Counted from the stretch's first letter, positions 1 through 6,622 are shown. The stretch: 6,752 nucleotides of DNA from an uncultured Oscillospiraceae bacterium (GCA_944386965.1 CALXDE010000071.1:1-6752), one strand, 5' to 3'. Notes: a model not told the origin generated them from the sequence alone. Made by a program: numbers and translations.

Positions 1-342
1 CCGGGCATGAAGTACCGGCACTATGCCCCCAAGGCCCCGGTGACCGTGGTGGTGGGGGAGCCCGCCGCCGCGGCGGACTACATCGCCGCCCGCCTGGGGG
101 AGCGCACCGGCGTCATCTGCTTTTCCGAGTGGACGGACCGCTTTGCCGGCTGCATCGTGGAGGACATGGGCTCCGTCTCCCGCAAGGATGAGCAGGCCCG
201 GCGGGTGTTCGACGCCCTGCGCGCCTTCGACCACACGGACGTGACGGAGATCTACGCCCAGTGTCCCCACGAGGACGGCCTGGGCCTGGCGGTGGCCAAC
301 CGGCTGAAAAAGGCCGCGGGCTTCCACGTGGTGGAGGTGTAG
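1..342 (+). CDS. Threonylcarbamoyl-AMP synthase, Sua5/TsaC2 type (5'-truncated by window edge)
   Basis: Only the last ~113 residues are present; the frame is open from base 1, and the catalytic YrdC domain lies off the left edge. The visible part opens with PGMKYRHYAPKAPV, the conserved linker that joins the YrdC domain to the small C-terminal Sua5 domain. It ends with GLGLAVANRLKKAAG, the family's typical C-terminal signature. Sua5-type enzymes make threonylcarbamoyl-AMP from threonine, bicarbonate and ATP in the cytoplasm. The TsaB/TsaD/TsaE machinery then transfers the group to A37 of ANN-decoding tRNAs (t6A). The C-terminal domain marks this as the long two-domain Sua5 form, not the short TsaC form. 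The next gene begins 3 nt after the stop, so this is an upstream member of the operon. The ATG at position 7 is an internal methionine, not the start. Confidence 0.93.
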   Translation, partial: PGMKYRHYAPKAPVTVVVGEPAAAADYIAARLGERTGVICFSEWTDRFAGCIVEDMGSVSRKDEQARRVFDALRAFDHTDVTEIYAQCPHEDGLGLAVANRLKKAAGFHVVEV

Positions 343-345
343 GTC

Positions 346-756
346 ATGCCGAAAAAACAGCAAGCCCCCCTGTGCCGCCTCACCGGCACGGTGGTCCACG
401 GAAAGGGCAAGGGACACACCGTGGGGATGCCCACCGCCAACCTCCAGCCCGGCTCCGGCCAGGTCCTGCCGCCGGAGGGGGTGTACGCGGCCCTGGCGGA
501 GGTGGGAGGGCAGACCTATCGGGCCGTGACCAATGTGGGCAGACGGCCCACGGTGGACAGCGAGAGCCGGAAGACGGTGGAGTCCCTGCTCCTGGATTAC
601 ACAGGGGATCTCTACGGGAGAGAGATGGAGCTGCGCTTTTACCGCCGCCTGCGGGAGATCCGGAAATTCCCCTCCCTCCAGGCGGTAAAGGACCAGGTGG
701 ACGCCGACTGCGCGTCGGTCAACGATTTCTTTGACAGCTGGGAGGATACGCCATGA
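346..756 (+). CDS. Stand-alone riboflavin kinase (flavokinase domain only)
   Basis: A 136-residue protein matching the C-terminal flavokinase half of bifunctional RibF. This half phosphorylates riboflavin to FMN with ATP. Visible signatures are the glycine-rich stretch GTVVHGKGKGHTVGMPTANL (residues 14-33), whose PTAN (29-32) binds ATP/Mg. VTNVGRRPTV follows at 61-70, then E79 in TVESLLLDY, the position of the family's catalytic base. The closing GDLYGREMELRFYRRLREIR (87-106), KFPS and a final helix are also typical. Bifunctional RibF is about 300 residues; the N-terminal FMN adenylyltransferase domain is absent here. There is no sign of a broken gene: the protein has its own GGAGGT ribosome binding site at 333-338, 7 nt before the ATG. 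It lies 3 nt after the Sua5-type gene and overlaps coaE by 4 nt, so it is translated within the operon. FAD synthesis would need another enzyme or a full RibF elsewhere. Confidence 0.9.
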   Translation: MPKKQQAPLCRLTGTVVHGKGKGHTVGMPTANLQPGSGQVLPPEGVYAALAEVGGQTYRAVTNVGRRPTVDSESRKTVESLLLDYTGDLYGREMELRFYRRLREIRKFPSLQAVKDQVDADCASVNDFFDSWEDTP

Positions 757-1349
757 CGGTGATCGGATTGACGGGCCCCACCGGCGCCGGCAAGACAACG
801 GCGCTCCGGGTGCTGGAGGACATGGGCTTTGGGACCATCGACTGCGACGCGCTGTATTATGAACTGCTGAAAACGGACGAGGACCTGCGAAAAAAGCTGC
901 GGGATGCCTTCGGCGATGTGTTTCTGCCCGACGGACAGCTGGACCGCAAGACCCTGGGCGCGCGGGTGTTCGGGGACAAAAAGGCCCTGGACCGGCTCAA
1001 CGCCGTCATTTTTCCCGCCATTACCGCCGCGGTGCGGGAGCGCCTTGCCGCCTGTACCGGCCGGGGCGCGGTGATTGACGCCATCAACCTCATCGAGAGC
1101 GGCCTGGGGGCGCTGTGCGACTGGACCATTGCCGTCACCGCCCCGGCGGAGGTCCGCGTCCGGCGCATCATGGAGCGGGACGGCATTTCGGAGGACTATG
1201 CCAGGAGCCGGGTGGCGGCGCAGAAGAATGACAGCTATTACCGCAAGCACTGCGCCCTGGTGCTGGAGAACCGGGCGGGGAGCAGCAAAGAATTTGAAGC
1301 GTTAATTCGGGAGTTCTTTGGGGACTTCCTGGAGGATATGGAGGCATAA
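753..1349 (+). CDS. coaE: Dephospho-CoA kinase
   Basis: A 198-residue protein, the usual CoaE length. It phosphorylates the 3'-hydroxyl of the ribose of dephospho-CoA with ATP, the last step of coenzyme A synthesis, in the cytoplasm. The start MTVIGLTGPTGAGKTTALRV carries the P-loop (residues 8-16). D32 in IDCDAL matches the conserved Asp of the family's (I/V)DAD motif. The lid segment RVRRIMERDGISEDYARSRV (135-154), followed by AAQ, matches the family's RxxxRD...AAQ pattern. Two deviations are visible: the P-loop is GPTGAGKTT rather than the common GGIGSGKST, and the usual HP.I motif after LNA reads FPAI (87-90). The start is fixed by GGAGG at 741-745, 7 nt upstream, and by the ATGA overlap with the riboflavin kinase stop, a sign of translational coupling. 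The next gene starts 1 nt after its stop. Confidence 0.95.
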   Translation: MTVIGLTGPTGAGKTTALRVLEDMGFGTIDCDALYYELLKTDEDLRKKLRDAFGDVFLPDGQLDRKTLGARVFGDKKALDRLNAVIFPAITAAVRERLAACTGRGAVIDAINLIESGLGALCDWTIAVTAPAEVRVRRIMERDGISEDYARSRVAAQKNDSYYRKHCALVLENRAGSSKEFEALIREFFGDFLEDMEA

Positions 1350-1350
1350 C

Positions 1351-2736
1351 ATGGAAGCGAAGGAATGGAAGGATAAGCTGTTTTATCAGCCCAAAAACGG
1401 CTGGGAGCGCCTGGGCGCGGACCAGGAGGCGGCGCTGGAGGACTACTGCCGGGACTACAAGGCGTTCCTGGACGCGGGCAAGACGGAGCGGCTGTGCGTC
1501 CGGGAGGGGGTCCGGCTGGCCCAGGCGCAGGGGTTCCGGCCCTACAGCCGGGGCATGGCGCTCAAGAGCGGGGACAAGGTCTACCTGAACAACCGGGGCA
1601 AGATGCTGCTGCTGGCCGTCATCGGCCGGGAGAAGCTGGACCAGGGGGTCCGGATCACGGCCGCCCACATCGACAGCCCCCGCCTGGACCTGAAGCCCAA
1701 TCCCCTCTATGAGGAGGCGGAGCTGGCCTACTGCAAGACCCACTACTACGGCGGCATCCGCAAGTACCAGTGGGTGACCATCCCCCTGGAGCTGCGGGGC
1801 GTGGTGGCCCTGGCTGACGGGCGGGTGGTGGATGTGACCATCGGCGAGGGAGACGAGCCCAAGCTGGTGATCAGCGACCTGCTGCCCCACCTGGGGGGAG
1901 AGCAGAATAAAAAGACCCTGGCCGAGGGGATCAGCGGCGAGCAGCTCAACCTGCTGCTGGGGAGCCGGCCCCTGGCCGGGGCGGAGAGCGAGGGCGTCAA
2001 GCTGGCGGTGATGAAGCTGCTCTATGAGAAGTACGGCATCACCGAGGAGGACTTCATCTCCGCGGAGCTGGAGGCGGTTCCGGCAGTCAAGGCCACGGAC
2101 ATCGGCCTGGACGGCAGCATGATCGGCGCCTACGGCCACGACGACCGGGTCTGCGCCTACGCCGCCCTCAAGGCCCTGCTGGATCTGAAGGAGGCGCCGG
2201 AGAAGACCGCCGTGTGCGTTCTGGCGGACAAGGAGGAGATCGGCTCGGTGGGCGTCAGCGGCATGCAGACCGCGGCTTTCGACACCTTCCTGGAGGATCT
2301 GTGCCAGGGACAGGGGGTGGAGGTCCGGACCTGCCTGGAGCGGTCCTTCTGCCTCAGCGCCGATGTGACCGCCGCCTACGATCCCAATTTTGCCGAGGTG
2401 TTTGAAAAGCGCAACGCCGCCCGCCTGAACTACGGTATAGGTCTGTGCAAGTACACCGGCGCCCGGGGCAAGTCCGGCGCCAGCGATGCCAGCGCCGAGG
2501 TGGTGGCCCATACCCGCCGCATCCTGGACGAGGCCGGGGTCATCTGGCAGATGGCGGAGCTGGGCAAGGTGGATGCCGGCGGCGGCGGCACCGTGGCGCT
2601 GTTCATGGCCAACCGGAACATCGATACCATCGACGCGGGCGTGCCGGTGCTGAGCATGCACGCCCCCTTTGAGACGGTGTCCAAGCTGGACTGCTATATG
2701 ACCTATCGGGCCATGATGGCGGTATATCAGGGATAA
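1351..2736 (+). CDS. M18 family zinc aminopeptidase
   Basis: A 461-residue aminopeptidase I (M18) family protein, close to the family's usual 430-480. These enzymes are cytoplasmic, form large dodecamers and remove N-terminal residues, often acidic or neutral ones, from peptides. Expected metal and catalytic positions are all present: H106 in ITAAHIDSPRLDLKPNP, D264 in YGHDDR, E295/E296 in DKEEIGSVG, D338 in SADVTAAYDPNF, and H437 in SMHAPFETVS. A GKSGASDASAE segment (373-383) and the glycine-rich GKVDAGGGGTVA (405-416) precede the last motif. I chose the ATG at 1351 because GGAGG at 1340-1344 lies 6 nt upstream. An in-frame ATG at 1318 falls inside coaE and has no comparable site. It is the last gene of the operon, 1 nt after coaE, followed by a strong terminator. 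Substrate preference cannot be read from the sequence. Confidence 0.93.
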   Translation: MEAKEWKDKLFYQPKNGWERLGADQEAALEDYCRDYKAFLDAGKTERLCVREGVRLAQAQGFRPYSRGMALKSGDKVYLNNRGKMLLLAVIGREKLDQGVRITAAHIDSPRLDLKPNPLYEEAELAYCKTHYYGGIRKYQWVTIPLELRGVVALADGRVVDVTIGEGDEPKLVISDLLPHLGGEQNKKTLAEGISGEQLNLLLGSRPLAGAESEGVKLAVMKLLYEKYGITEEDFISAELEAVPAVKATDIGLDGSMIGAYGHDDRVCAYAALKALLDLKEAPEKTAVCVLADKEEIGSVGVSGMQTAAFDTFLEDLCQGQGVEVRTCLERSFCLSADVTAAYDPNFAEVFEKRNAARLNYGIGLCKYTGARGKSGASDASAEVVAHTRRILDEAGVIWQMAELGKVDAGGGGTVALFMANRNIDTIDAGVPVLSMHAPFETVSKLDCYMTYRAMMAVYQG

Positions 2737-2739
2737 ATG

Positions 2740-2774
2740 AAACCCCCGGAGGGCGTGTTCCTCCGGGGGTTTTT
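2740..2774 (+). terminator. Intrinsic terminator of the operon, probably bidirectional
   Basis: A perfect 13-bp stem, AAACCCCCGGAGG (2740-2752) with CCTCCGGGGGTTT (2760-2772), encloses a 7-nt loop and runs into TTTTT (2770-2774). It starts 3 nt after the aminopeptidase stop codon. It also lies 15 nt beyond the stop of the convergent S41 protease gene. Read on the - strand the same stem is followed by TTTCATTTAT, a weaker T tract, so it probably ends both transcripts. Confidence 0.92.
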
Positions 2775-2787
2775 GATTCAAGCGCCA

Positions 2788-4701
2788 TCAGTACTGGAGG
2801 ATTCCCAGCATCTGCAGCATGCTGTTCAGGGTGGCGGCGGCCTCCTCCCGGAGGACCGCTGCCTGCGGGTCGATCTCCTCCAGCGCCGTGGGGAGCATGG
2901 AGACGGTGCTGTCGTCCGCGCTGCTGCGCATCATCCGGGCCATGACATCCGCTCCGGACTTGGCCCAGTCGGCGAAGGAGGCCAGCTCCGCGTCCTGGGA
3001 GAGCGCCTGGGCGTCCTGGTCCTGGATGTACTCATAGACATCGCAGTTCAGATAGGCGGCCAGACGGCTCATAAAGGTGATGAACTGCTCATAGGTCAGC
3101 GGGTCGTCGGGGCGGAAGACGCCGCCGTCGCCCTCTACAAACCCCAGTGACGCCATGGCATTGACGGCGCTGGCGTACCAGCGGTCGTCGGACACATCGG
3201 TGAAGCGGCTCTCGCCGCTGTAGCCCACGCCCAGGGCCTGGGCCATCAGGGCACACAGCTGGGCGCGGGTCAGCGCTCCGTCGGGACGGAAGCTGCCGGT
3301 GCTGTCGCCGTTGAGAATGCCATAGGTGGCCAGGGTGTTGATGGCGTCGGCATAGGGGCTTTCGTCGACATCGGAGAACCACCGGCTCTGGAAATCCGCG
3401 CCGGCCCAGACTTCCACCAGCTCCCGGACAGAGAGCTCCTCCCAGCCGCGCCCGCTGCCCACGGCGATTTCGGCATCCGGAGGCAGGGCGGAGAGGAGCG
3501 CGTCAAAGGCAAAGCGGTGTTCCTCTGACCGGGCCTTTTCCAGATCCACATAGAACGGCAGATCGTTGAGTTCCAGGCGCAGGTACCCGTCCGGCCGGCT
3601 GGGGGCCTTCTCGGCCAGGAGCTTGGCCACCTCCTGGGAGATGCTGCCGCTGACCAGCAGGGTGGGAAGGACGCCGATGAGATCGTTGGTGTTGCCGTCG
3701 GCAGAGTAGAAGCGGTAGGCGGTGATTTTCAGCGCGTCCCCGTCGAAGAGCCCGGGGGAGTTGGCGCCGTCAAAGACGACCTGAGCCACACCCTTGCCAT
3801 AGGTCCGCTCTCCCACCAGGATGCCGGCGCGGCAGTCCCGGATGTCGGCGGCGAAGATCTCCGCGGCGCTGGCGGAGTAGCCGTTGGTCAGCACGATCAC
3901 CGGGTCCTGGGTGAGGGCGTCATAGTAGTTGGTGCTCCGGCGATAGGAGCCCTCCTTGTCACGCAGATACAACAGGGCCGCCGGACCGGTAAAGGTGCCG
4001 ATGGAGTAGACCGCGGAGGAGGTGACGCCGCCGGTGTTGCCCCGCAGGTCCACCACAAAGATGTGGGCCTCGTCGTCATAGTCCTGGATGCCCTGGGCAA
4101 AGTAGGTGCCTGTATCGGTGCCGAAGCTGTCGCAGTCGATATAGGCGATGCCCCCCTCCCACAGGGTGGAGGAGGTGTTGTGGATTTCCACCAGTCGGCG
4201 CTGGATGCGGTAGTCCGCCACTGTTCCGTCCGCGTGGCGGACCGTGACAGCCACATGGGTGCCCGCCTCTCCCACCAGCAGGGCGCGGTGGGCCTCTCCG
4301 GCAGGGGCGCAGGACACCCCCTCGATGGCAATGATGAGGTCCCCGGCCTGGAGCCCCACCTCCTCGGCTCCGCCCCCGGAGAGAACGCCGGTGAGGAGAA
4401 TCCCCTCGTCGGTGTAATTGATGGCCGCGCCGATGCCGGTGACCGTATCCTCGTGCTCCACGCTGCCCAGGAACTCCGCGTACGCCTCGGCGCTCATGTA
4501 GTAGGTATAGGGGTCGCCCACGGCCAGGAAGAGCTCCTCCAGGGATTCTGCTTCATAGGCCTCTGGGGGCAGGGCGTCCACATAGTTCTCCTCCAGAAGC
4601 GCCCGGGCGTCCTCCACAGACAGGGCGGCGGCGGAAGAAACCAGCAGCGCAAGGACGGCCCACGCAGCCGTCAGGCGCCGCAGAAAGCGTTTGCATGCCA
4701 T
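2788..4701 (-). CDS. Secreted S41 (CtpA-type) serine protease with PDZ domain and C-terminal SLH repeats
   Basis: A 637-residue exported protease. Residues 1-27 form a signal peptide: KRFLRR, a hydrophobic core, then SSAAA. An S41 N-terminal region with GDPYTYYMSAEAYAEFL (62-78) follows. A PDZ domain (~85-170) contains GLQAGDLIIAIEGV. The S41 core spans ~180-350, with VVDLRGNTGG (216-225) and NGYSASAAEIF (273-283). S278 aligns with the catalytic Ser of E. coli Prc, and K303 in RTYGKG lies 25 residues on, the same spacing as in Prc. SLH repeats follow at ~442-490 (FSDVDESPYADAI, FRPDGALTRAQ) and ~500-545 (FTDVSDDRWYASAV, FRPDDPLTYEQ); a degenerate third lies at ~573-632. SLH domains bind pyruvylated wall polymers, so the enzyme should act outside the cell, tethered to the wall. 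The start at 4701 is chosen for AAAGGAG (4710-4716), 8 nt upstream; in-frame ATGs at 4728 and 4872 lie at or before the likely transcription start. Substrate unknown. Confidence 0.92.
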   Translation of the reverse strand: MACKRFLRRLTAAWAVLALLVSSAAALSVEDARALLEENYVDALPPEAYEAESLEELFLAVGDPYTYYMSAEAYAEFLGSVEHEDTVTGIGAAINYTDEGILLTGVLSGGGAEEVGLQAGDLIIAIEGVSCAPAGEAHRALLVGEAGTHVAVTVRHADGTVADYRIQRRLVEIHNTSSTLWEGGIAYIDCDSFGTDTGTYFAQGIQDYDDEAHIFVVDLRGNTGGVTSSAVYSIGTFTGPAALLYLRDKEGSYRRSTNYYDALTQDPVIVLTNGYSASAAEIFAADIRDCRAGILVGERTYGKGVAQVVFDGANSPGLFDGDALKITAYRFYSADGNTNDLIGVLPTLLVSGSISQEVAKLLAEKAPSRPDGYLRLELNDLPFYVDLEKARSEEHRFAFDALLSALPPDAEIAVGSGRGWEELSVRELVEVWAGADFQSRWFSDVDESPYADAINTLATYGILNGDSTGSFRPDGALTRAQLCALMAQALGVGYSGESRFTDVSDDRWYASAVNAMASLGFVEGDGGVFRPDDPLTYEQFITFMSRLAAYLNCDVYEYIQDQDAQALSQDAELASFADWAKSGADVMARMMRSSADDSTVSMLPTALEEIDPQAAVLREEAAATLNSMLQMLGILQY

Positions 4702-4709
4702 AGCATCGT

Positions 4710-4716
4710 CTCCTTT
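4710..4716 (-). promoter_or_regulatory. Ribosome binding site deciding the S41 protease start
   Basis: On the - strand this reads AAAGGAG, 8 nt before the ATG at 4701. It favours this start over the in-frame ATG at 4728, which has no such site and sits almost on the predicted transcription start. Confidence 0.8.
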
Positions 4717-4731
4717 GCTTAAAGTCATCTT

Positions 4732-4760
4732 ATTATAGCGCGGTCCCATGAAAATAAAAA
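4732..4760 (-). promoter_or_regulatory. Promoter of the S41 protease gene
   Basis: On the - strand a perfect TATAAT -10 box lies at 4732-4737. The hexamer at 17-bp spacing (4755-4760) reads TTTTTA, a poor -35 match, set in a T-rich stretch. Transcription would start near 4725, leaving a leader of about 24 nt. The -10 box is convincing; the -35 is not. The promoter implies that the protease is transcribed separately from xylB upstream. Confidence 0.6.
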
Positions 4761-4806
4761 GAGGGAGGGGGGACCTTTTTGTAAAATGGGGCTCCCGGCG
4801 CCTGGA

Positions 4807-4864
4807 GAGAAAAACGGCCCAGGGCGCGTCTGCCCCGATATAACATGGGAGTGGGGAGCCGTTT
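4807..4864 (-). terminator. Possible weak terminator after xylB
   Basis: On the - strand the 7-bp arms AAACGGC (4858-4864) and GCCGTTT (4812-4818) can pair. The second arm runs into a TTTTTCTC tract. An inner CCCC/GGGG pairing (4853-4856 with 4833-4836) could compact the 39-nt loop. The stem is short and the loop long, so this is only a candidate. A second small hairpin, GCCGCG/CGCGGC at 4894-4909, follows the xylB stop directly but has no T run. Confidence 0.3.
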
Positions 4865-4911
4865 GGCCGCAAACAGCCCCGGTTTGGCGCCCTGCCGCGC
4901 TTCCGCGGCTT

Positions 4912-6387
4912 TTACAGCAGCCCGGGGAAGACCCCCTTCAGGGCGGGGTAGATGGTCCGGTACTGCTGGTACCGGGCCTCGTACCGGGCGGCGAGCTCCG
5001 GATCGGGCTTGACCGTTCCGGCCGCCTGGACCAGCTTGCGGCAGGCGTCCTCCACGGTGGAGAACGCGCCGCAGGCCACCATGGCCAGCATGGCGCCGCC
5101 CATGCCGGGTCCCTGCTCGGAGGCGGGGAGGGTGAGCTCCAGACGGAGGATGTTGGAGAGCATGGTCCGCCACAGGGGACTCCTGGCCCCGCCGCCGCAC
5201 AGCATGCTGGTCCGGATCTCCAGACCCAGGGAGCGGGCCACCTCCAGACTGTCCCGGATGGCGAAGGACACGCCCTCCAGCACCGCCTGGGTCAGGTCGG
5301 CCCGGCTGGTGTCCATAGTCAGGCCCACAAAGGTGCCCCGGGCGTTGGTGTCGTTGATGGGGGAGCGCTCGCCCATGAGATAGGGGAGGAAGTACACGTG
5401 GTTGTTCCCCAGCTTCTCCGGGGTGATGGGGGCCTGCTCGGCGGCGTAGTCCCTGGTCTGGAGAATGTCGTCCATCAGCCACTTGTTGCAGCTGGCGGCG
5501 GAGAGCATGCAGCCCATCAGGTGGTAATGCCCGTCGGCGTGGGCGAAGGCGTGAAGGGCGTTGCTGGGGTCCACGCCGAACTTCTCGCTGGAAATGAAAA
5601 TGGTGCCCGAGGTGCCCAGGGAGATGTTGCAGGCCCCGTCGCCCACGGTGCCGGTGCCCACAGCCGCGGCGGCGTTGTCCCCCGCGCCGGCGCACACAAC
5701 GACGTCCGGGGACAGGCCCAGCCGGGCGGCGATGTCCGGCTTCAGGGTGCCGACGGCCTCATAGCTCTCGAAGAGCCTGGGCAGCTGCGCCTCCGCAAGG
5801 CCGCACAGCTCCAGCATCTCGCTGGACCAGCGCTTGTGCTCCACGTCCAGCAGGAGCGTGCCGCTGGCGTCGGAGTAGTCGGTGCAGTGCACCCCGGTGA
5901 GCACATAGTTGATGTAGTCCTTGGGGAGCATGACCTTTTGGATGCGAGCGAAGTTCTCCGGCTCGTGCCGCCTCATCCACAGCAATTTGGGGGCGGTGAA
6001 GCCGGCGAAGGCGATGTTGGCTGTCCAGGCGGAGAGCTTGTCCTTCCCGATGATATTGTTGAGCCAGTCCACTTCCTCCGCCGTACGGCCGTCGTTCCAC
6101 AAAATAGCCGGGCGGATCACCTGATCGTCCTTGTCCAGCGCTACCAGGCCGTGCATCTGTCCGCCGGCGCCGATGCCCGCCACCTGACTGGCGTCAAACC
6201 CCCTGAGCAGCTCCGGAATACCCGTCAGTACGGCGTTTTTCCAGTCTGCCGGATTCTGCTGGCTCCAGCCGGGACGGGGAAACTCCAGGGGATACTCCCG
6301 GGAGACGACATGTTTGACGGCACCCTCCTGGTCCATCAGCAGCAGCTTGACGGCGGAGGTCCCCAGATCGATTCCAATATACAGCAT
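4912..6387 (-). CDS. xylB: Xylulokinase (FGGY carbohydrate kinase)
   Basis: A 491-residue FGGY-family kinase, about the length of E. coli XylB (484). It phosphorylates D-xylulose to xylulose 5-phosphate with ATP, feeding xylose carbon into the pentose phosphate pathway. The N-terminus MLYIGIDLGTSAVKLLLMD holds the phosphate-binding DLGTS motif (7-11). QMHG (77-80) is the signature that marks xylulokinases within FGGY kinases. D237 in CAGAGDNAA corresponds to the catalytic base. ISLGTSGTIF (255-264), YLMGERSPINDTNARG (336-351) and CGGGARSPLWRTMLSNIL (397-414) are the later nucleotide and substrate motifs. The start at 6387 is set by AGGAGG at 6396-6401, 8 nt upstream; an in-frame ATG at 6447 lies inside the promoter. 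No xylA, transporter or regulator lies next to it here, so the physiological substrate is inferred from motifs alone. A related ketose kinase is a minor alternative. Confidence 0.94.
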   Translation of the reverse strand: MLYIGIDLGTSAVKLLLMDQEGAVKHVVSREYPLEFPRPGWSQQNPADWKNAVLTGIPELLRGFDASQVAGIGAGGQMHGLVALDKDDQVIRPAILWNDGRTAEEVDWLNNIIGKDKLSAWTANIAFAGFTAPKLLWMRRHEPENFARIQKVMLPKDYINYVLTGVHCTDYSDASGTLLLDVEHKRWSSEMLELCGLAEAQLPRLFESYEAVGTLKPDIAARLGLSPDVVVCAGAGDNAAAAVGTGTVGDGACNISLGTSGTIFISSEKFGVDPSNALHAFAHADGHYHLMGCMLSAASCNKWLMDDILQTRDYAAEQAPITPEKLGNNHVYFLPYLMGERSPINDTNARGTFVGLTMDTSRADLTQAVLEGVSFAIRDSLEVARSLGLEIRTSMLCGGGARSPLWRTMLSNILRLELTLPASEQGPGMGGAMLAMVACGAFSTVEDACRKLVQAAGTVKPDPELAARYEARYQQYRTIYPALKGVFPGLL

Positions 6388-6395
6388 CGCGCAAT

Positions 6396-6419
6396 CCTCC
6401 TCGGGCCGGAGGCGGCCCG
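6396..6419 (-). promoter_or_regulatory. xylB Shine-Dalgarno with abutting GC-rich leader hairpin
   Basis: On the - strand a 7-bp stem CGGGCCG/CGGCCCG (6402-6419) with loop CCTC ends exactly where the AGGAGG Shine-Dalgarno (6396-6401) begins. The loop and its flank contain CCTCC (6408-6412), complementary to GGAGG of the Shine-Dalgarno. An alternative 5-bp hairpin could therefore mask the ribosome site. The hairpin and the site are directly visible; any regulatory role is inference. Confidence 0.5.
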
Positions 6420-6437
6420 CCCCATATAGATGAAACC

Positions 6438-6466
6438 AGCATAGCATGGCCGCAAAGGCAGGTCAA
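6438..6466 (-). promoter_or_regulatory. Promoter of xylB (extended -10)
   Basis: On the - strand TTGACC (6461-6466) is followed by a 17-bp spacer and TATGCT (6438-6443). TG one base upstream of the -10 gives an extended -10 element. The match to the housekeeping sigma factor consensus is 5/6 at -35 and 4/6 at -10 with ideal spacing. Transcription would start near 6431, giving a leader of about 44 nt that contains the hairpin and ribosome site. No clear catabolite-response or XylR operator is visible around it. Confidence 0.78.
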
Positions 6467-6574
6467 CCTTCTGGAGCGGTTTTTCCGGGCGCTGGCAGCG
6501 GGGACGGGGAAAAGGACCCTCCCGGGCCAGCGGCAAGTGGCGCGAAAGTTCTGCGCTGAAGACGGCTGAAACCA

Positions 6575-6612
6575 AAAACGAAAGGACTTCCCATGGGAAG
6601 TCCTTTCGTTTT
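6575..6612. terminator. Perfect 38-bp palindrome, bidirectional terminator-like
   Basis: Two 19-nt arms, AAAACGAAAGGACTTCCCA (6575-6593) and its exact complement (6594-6612), meet at CCATGG with no spacer. Each strand ends in a T run after the stem (CGTTTTGG on +, CGTTTTTGG on -), so it looks like a bidirectional intrinsic terminator. No gene in the window ends near it. It could serve a gene beyond the right edge on the - strand, terminate readthrough, or be a dispersed palindromic repeat. Confidence 0.6.
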
Positions 6613-6622
6613 GGACGGGGTG

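Noticed and set aside
1168..2781. A 537-codon open frame on the - strand opposite the aminopeptidase gene
   Set aside because: It is a shadow of a GC-rich gene. Its translation is low-complexity (rich in H, Q, L, G and A) with no motif, it runs through the terminator, and the + strand protein has all M18 catalytic residues.
4742..4780. GGTCCC/GGGACC inverted repeat followed by TTTTT on the + strand
   Set aside because: The stem is only 6 bp around a 22-nt loop, and no + strand gene precedes it. It overlaps the protease promoter.
4702..4872. N-terminal extension of the S41 protease to ATGs at 4728 or 4872
   Set aside because: The TATAAT box at 4732-4737 places transcription start near 4725, the best ribosome site serves 4701, and the signal peptide begins at 4701.
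4786..6429. A 547-codon open frame on the + strand opposite xylB
   Set aside because: It is antisense to a clearly recognisable xylulokinase, its composition is biased to G, A, H and V, and it shows no family motif or ribosome site.
6388..6447. N-terminal extension of XylB to the ATG at 6447
   Set aside because: That ATG lies between the -35 and -10 boxes, upstream of the predicted transcript. The family's N-terminus (YIGIDLGTS) starts at 6387.
6460..6469. AGGTCAACCT imperfect palindrome over the xylB -35 box as an operator
   Set aside because: Only 4-bp arms, which is expected by chance and largely dictated by the -35 sequence itself.
6466..6490. A cre-like sequence (GAAAAACCGCTCCA on the - strand) next to the xylB -35 box
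   Set aside because: It misses several conserved positions of the catabolite-response consensus and lacks its dyad symmetry.
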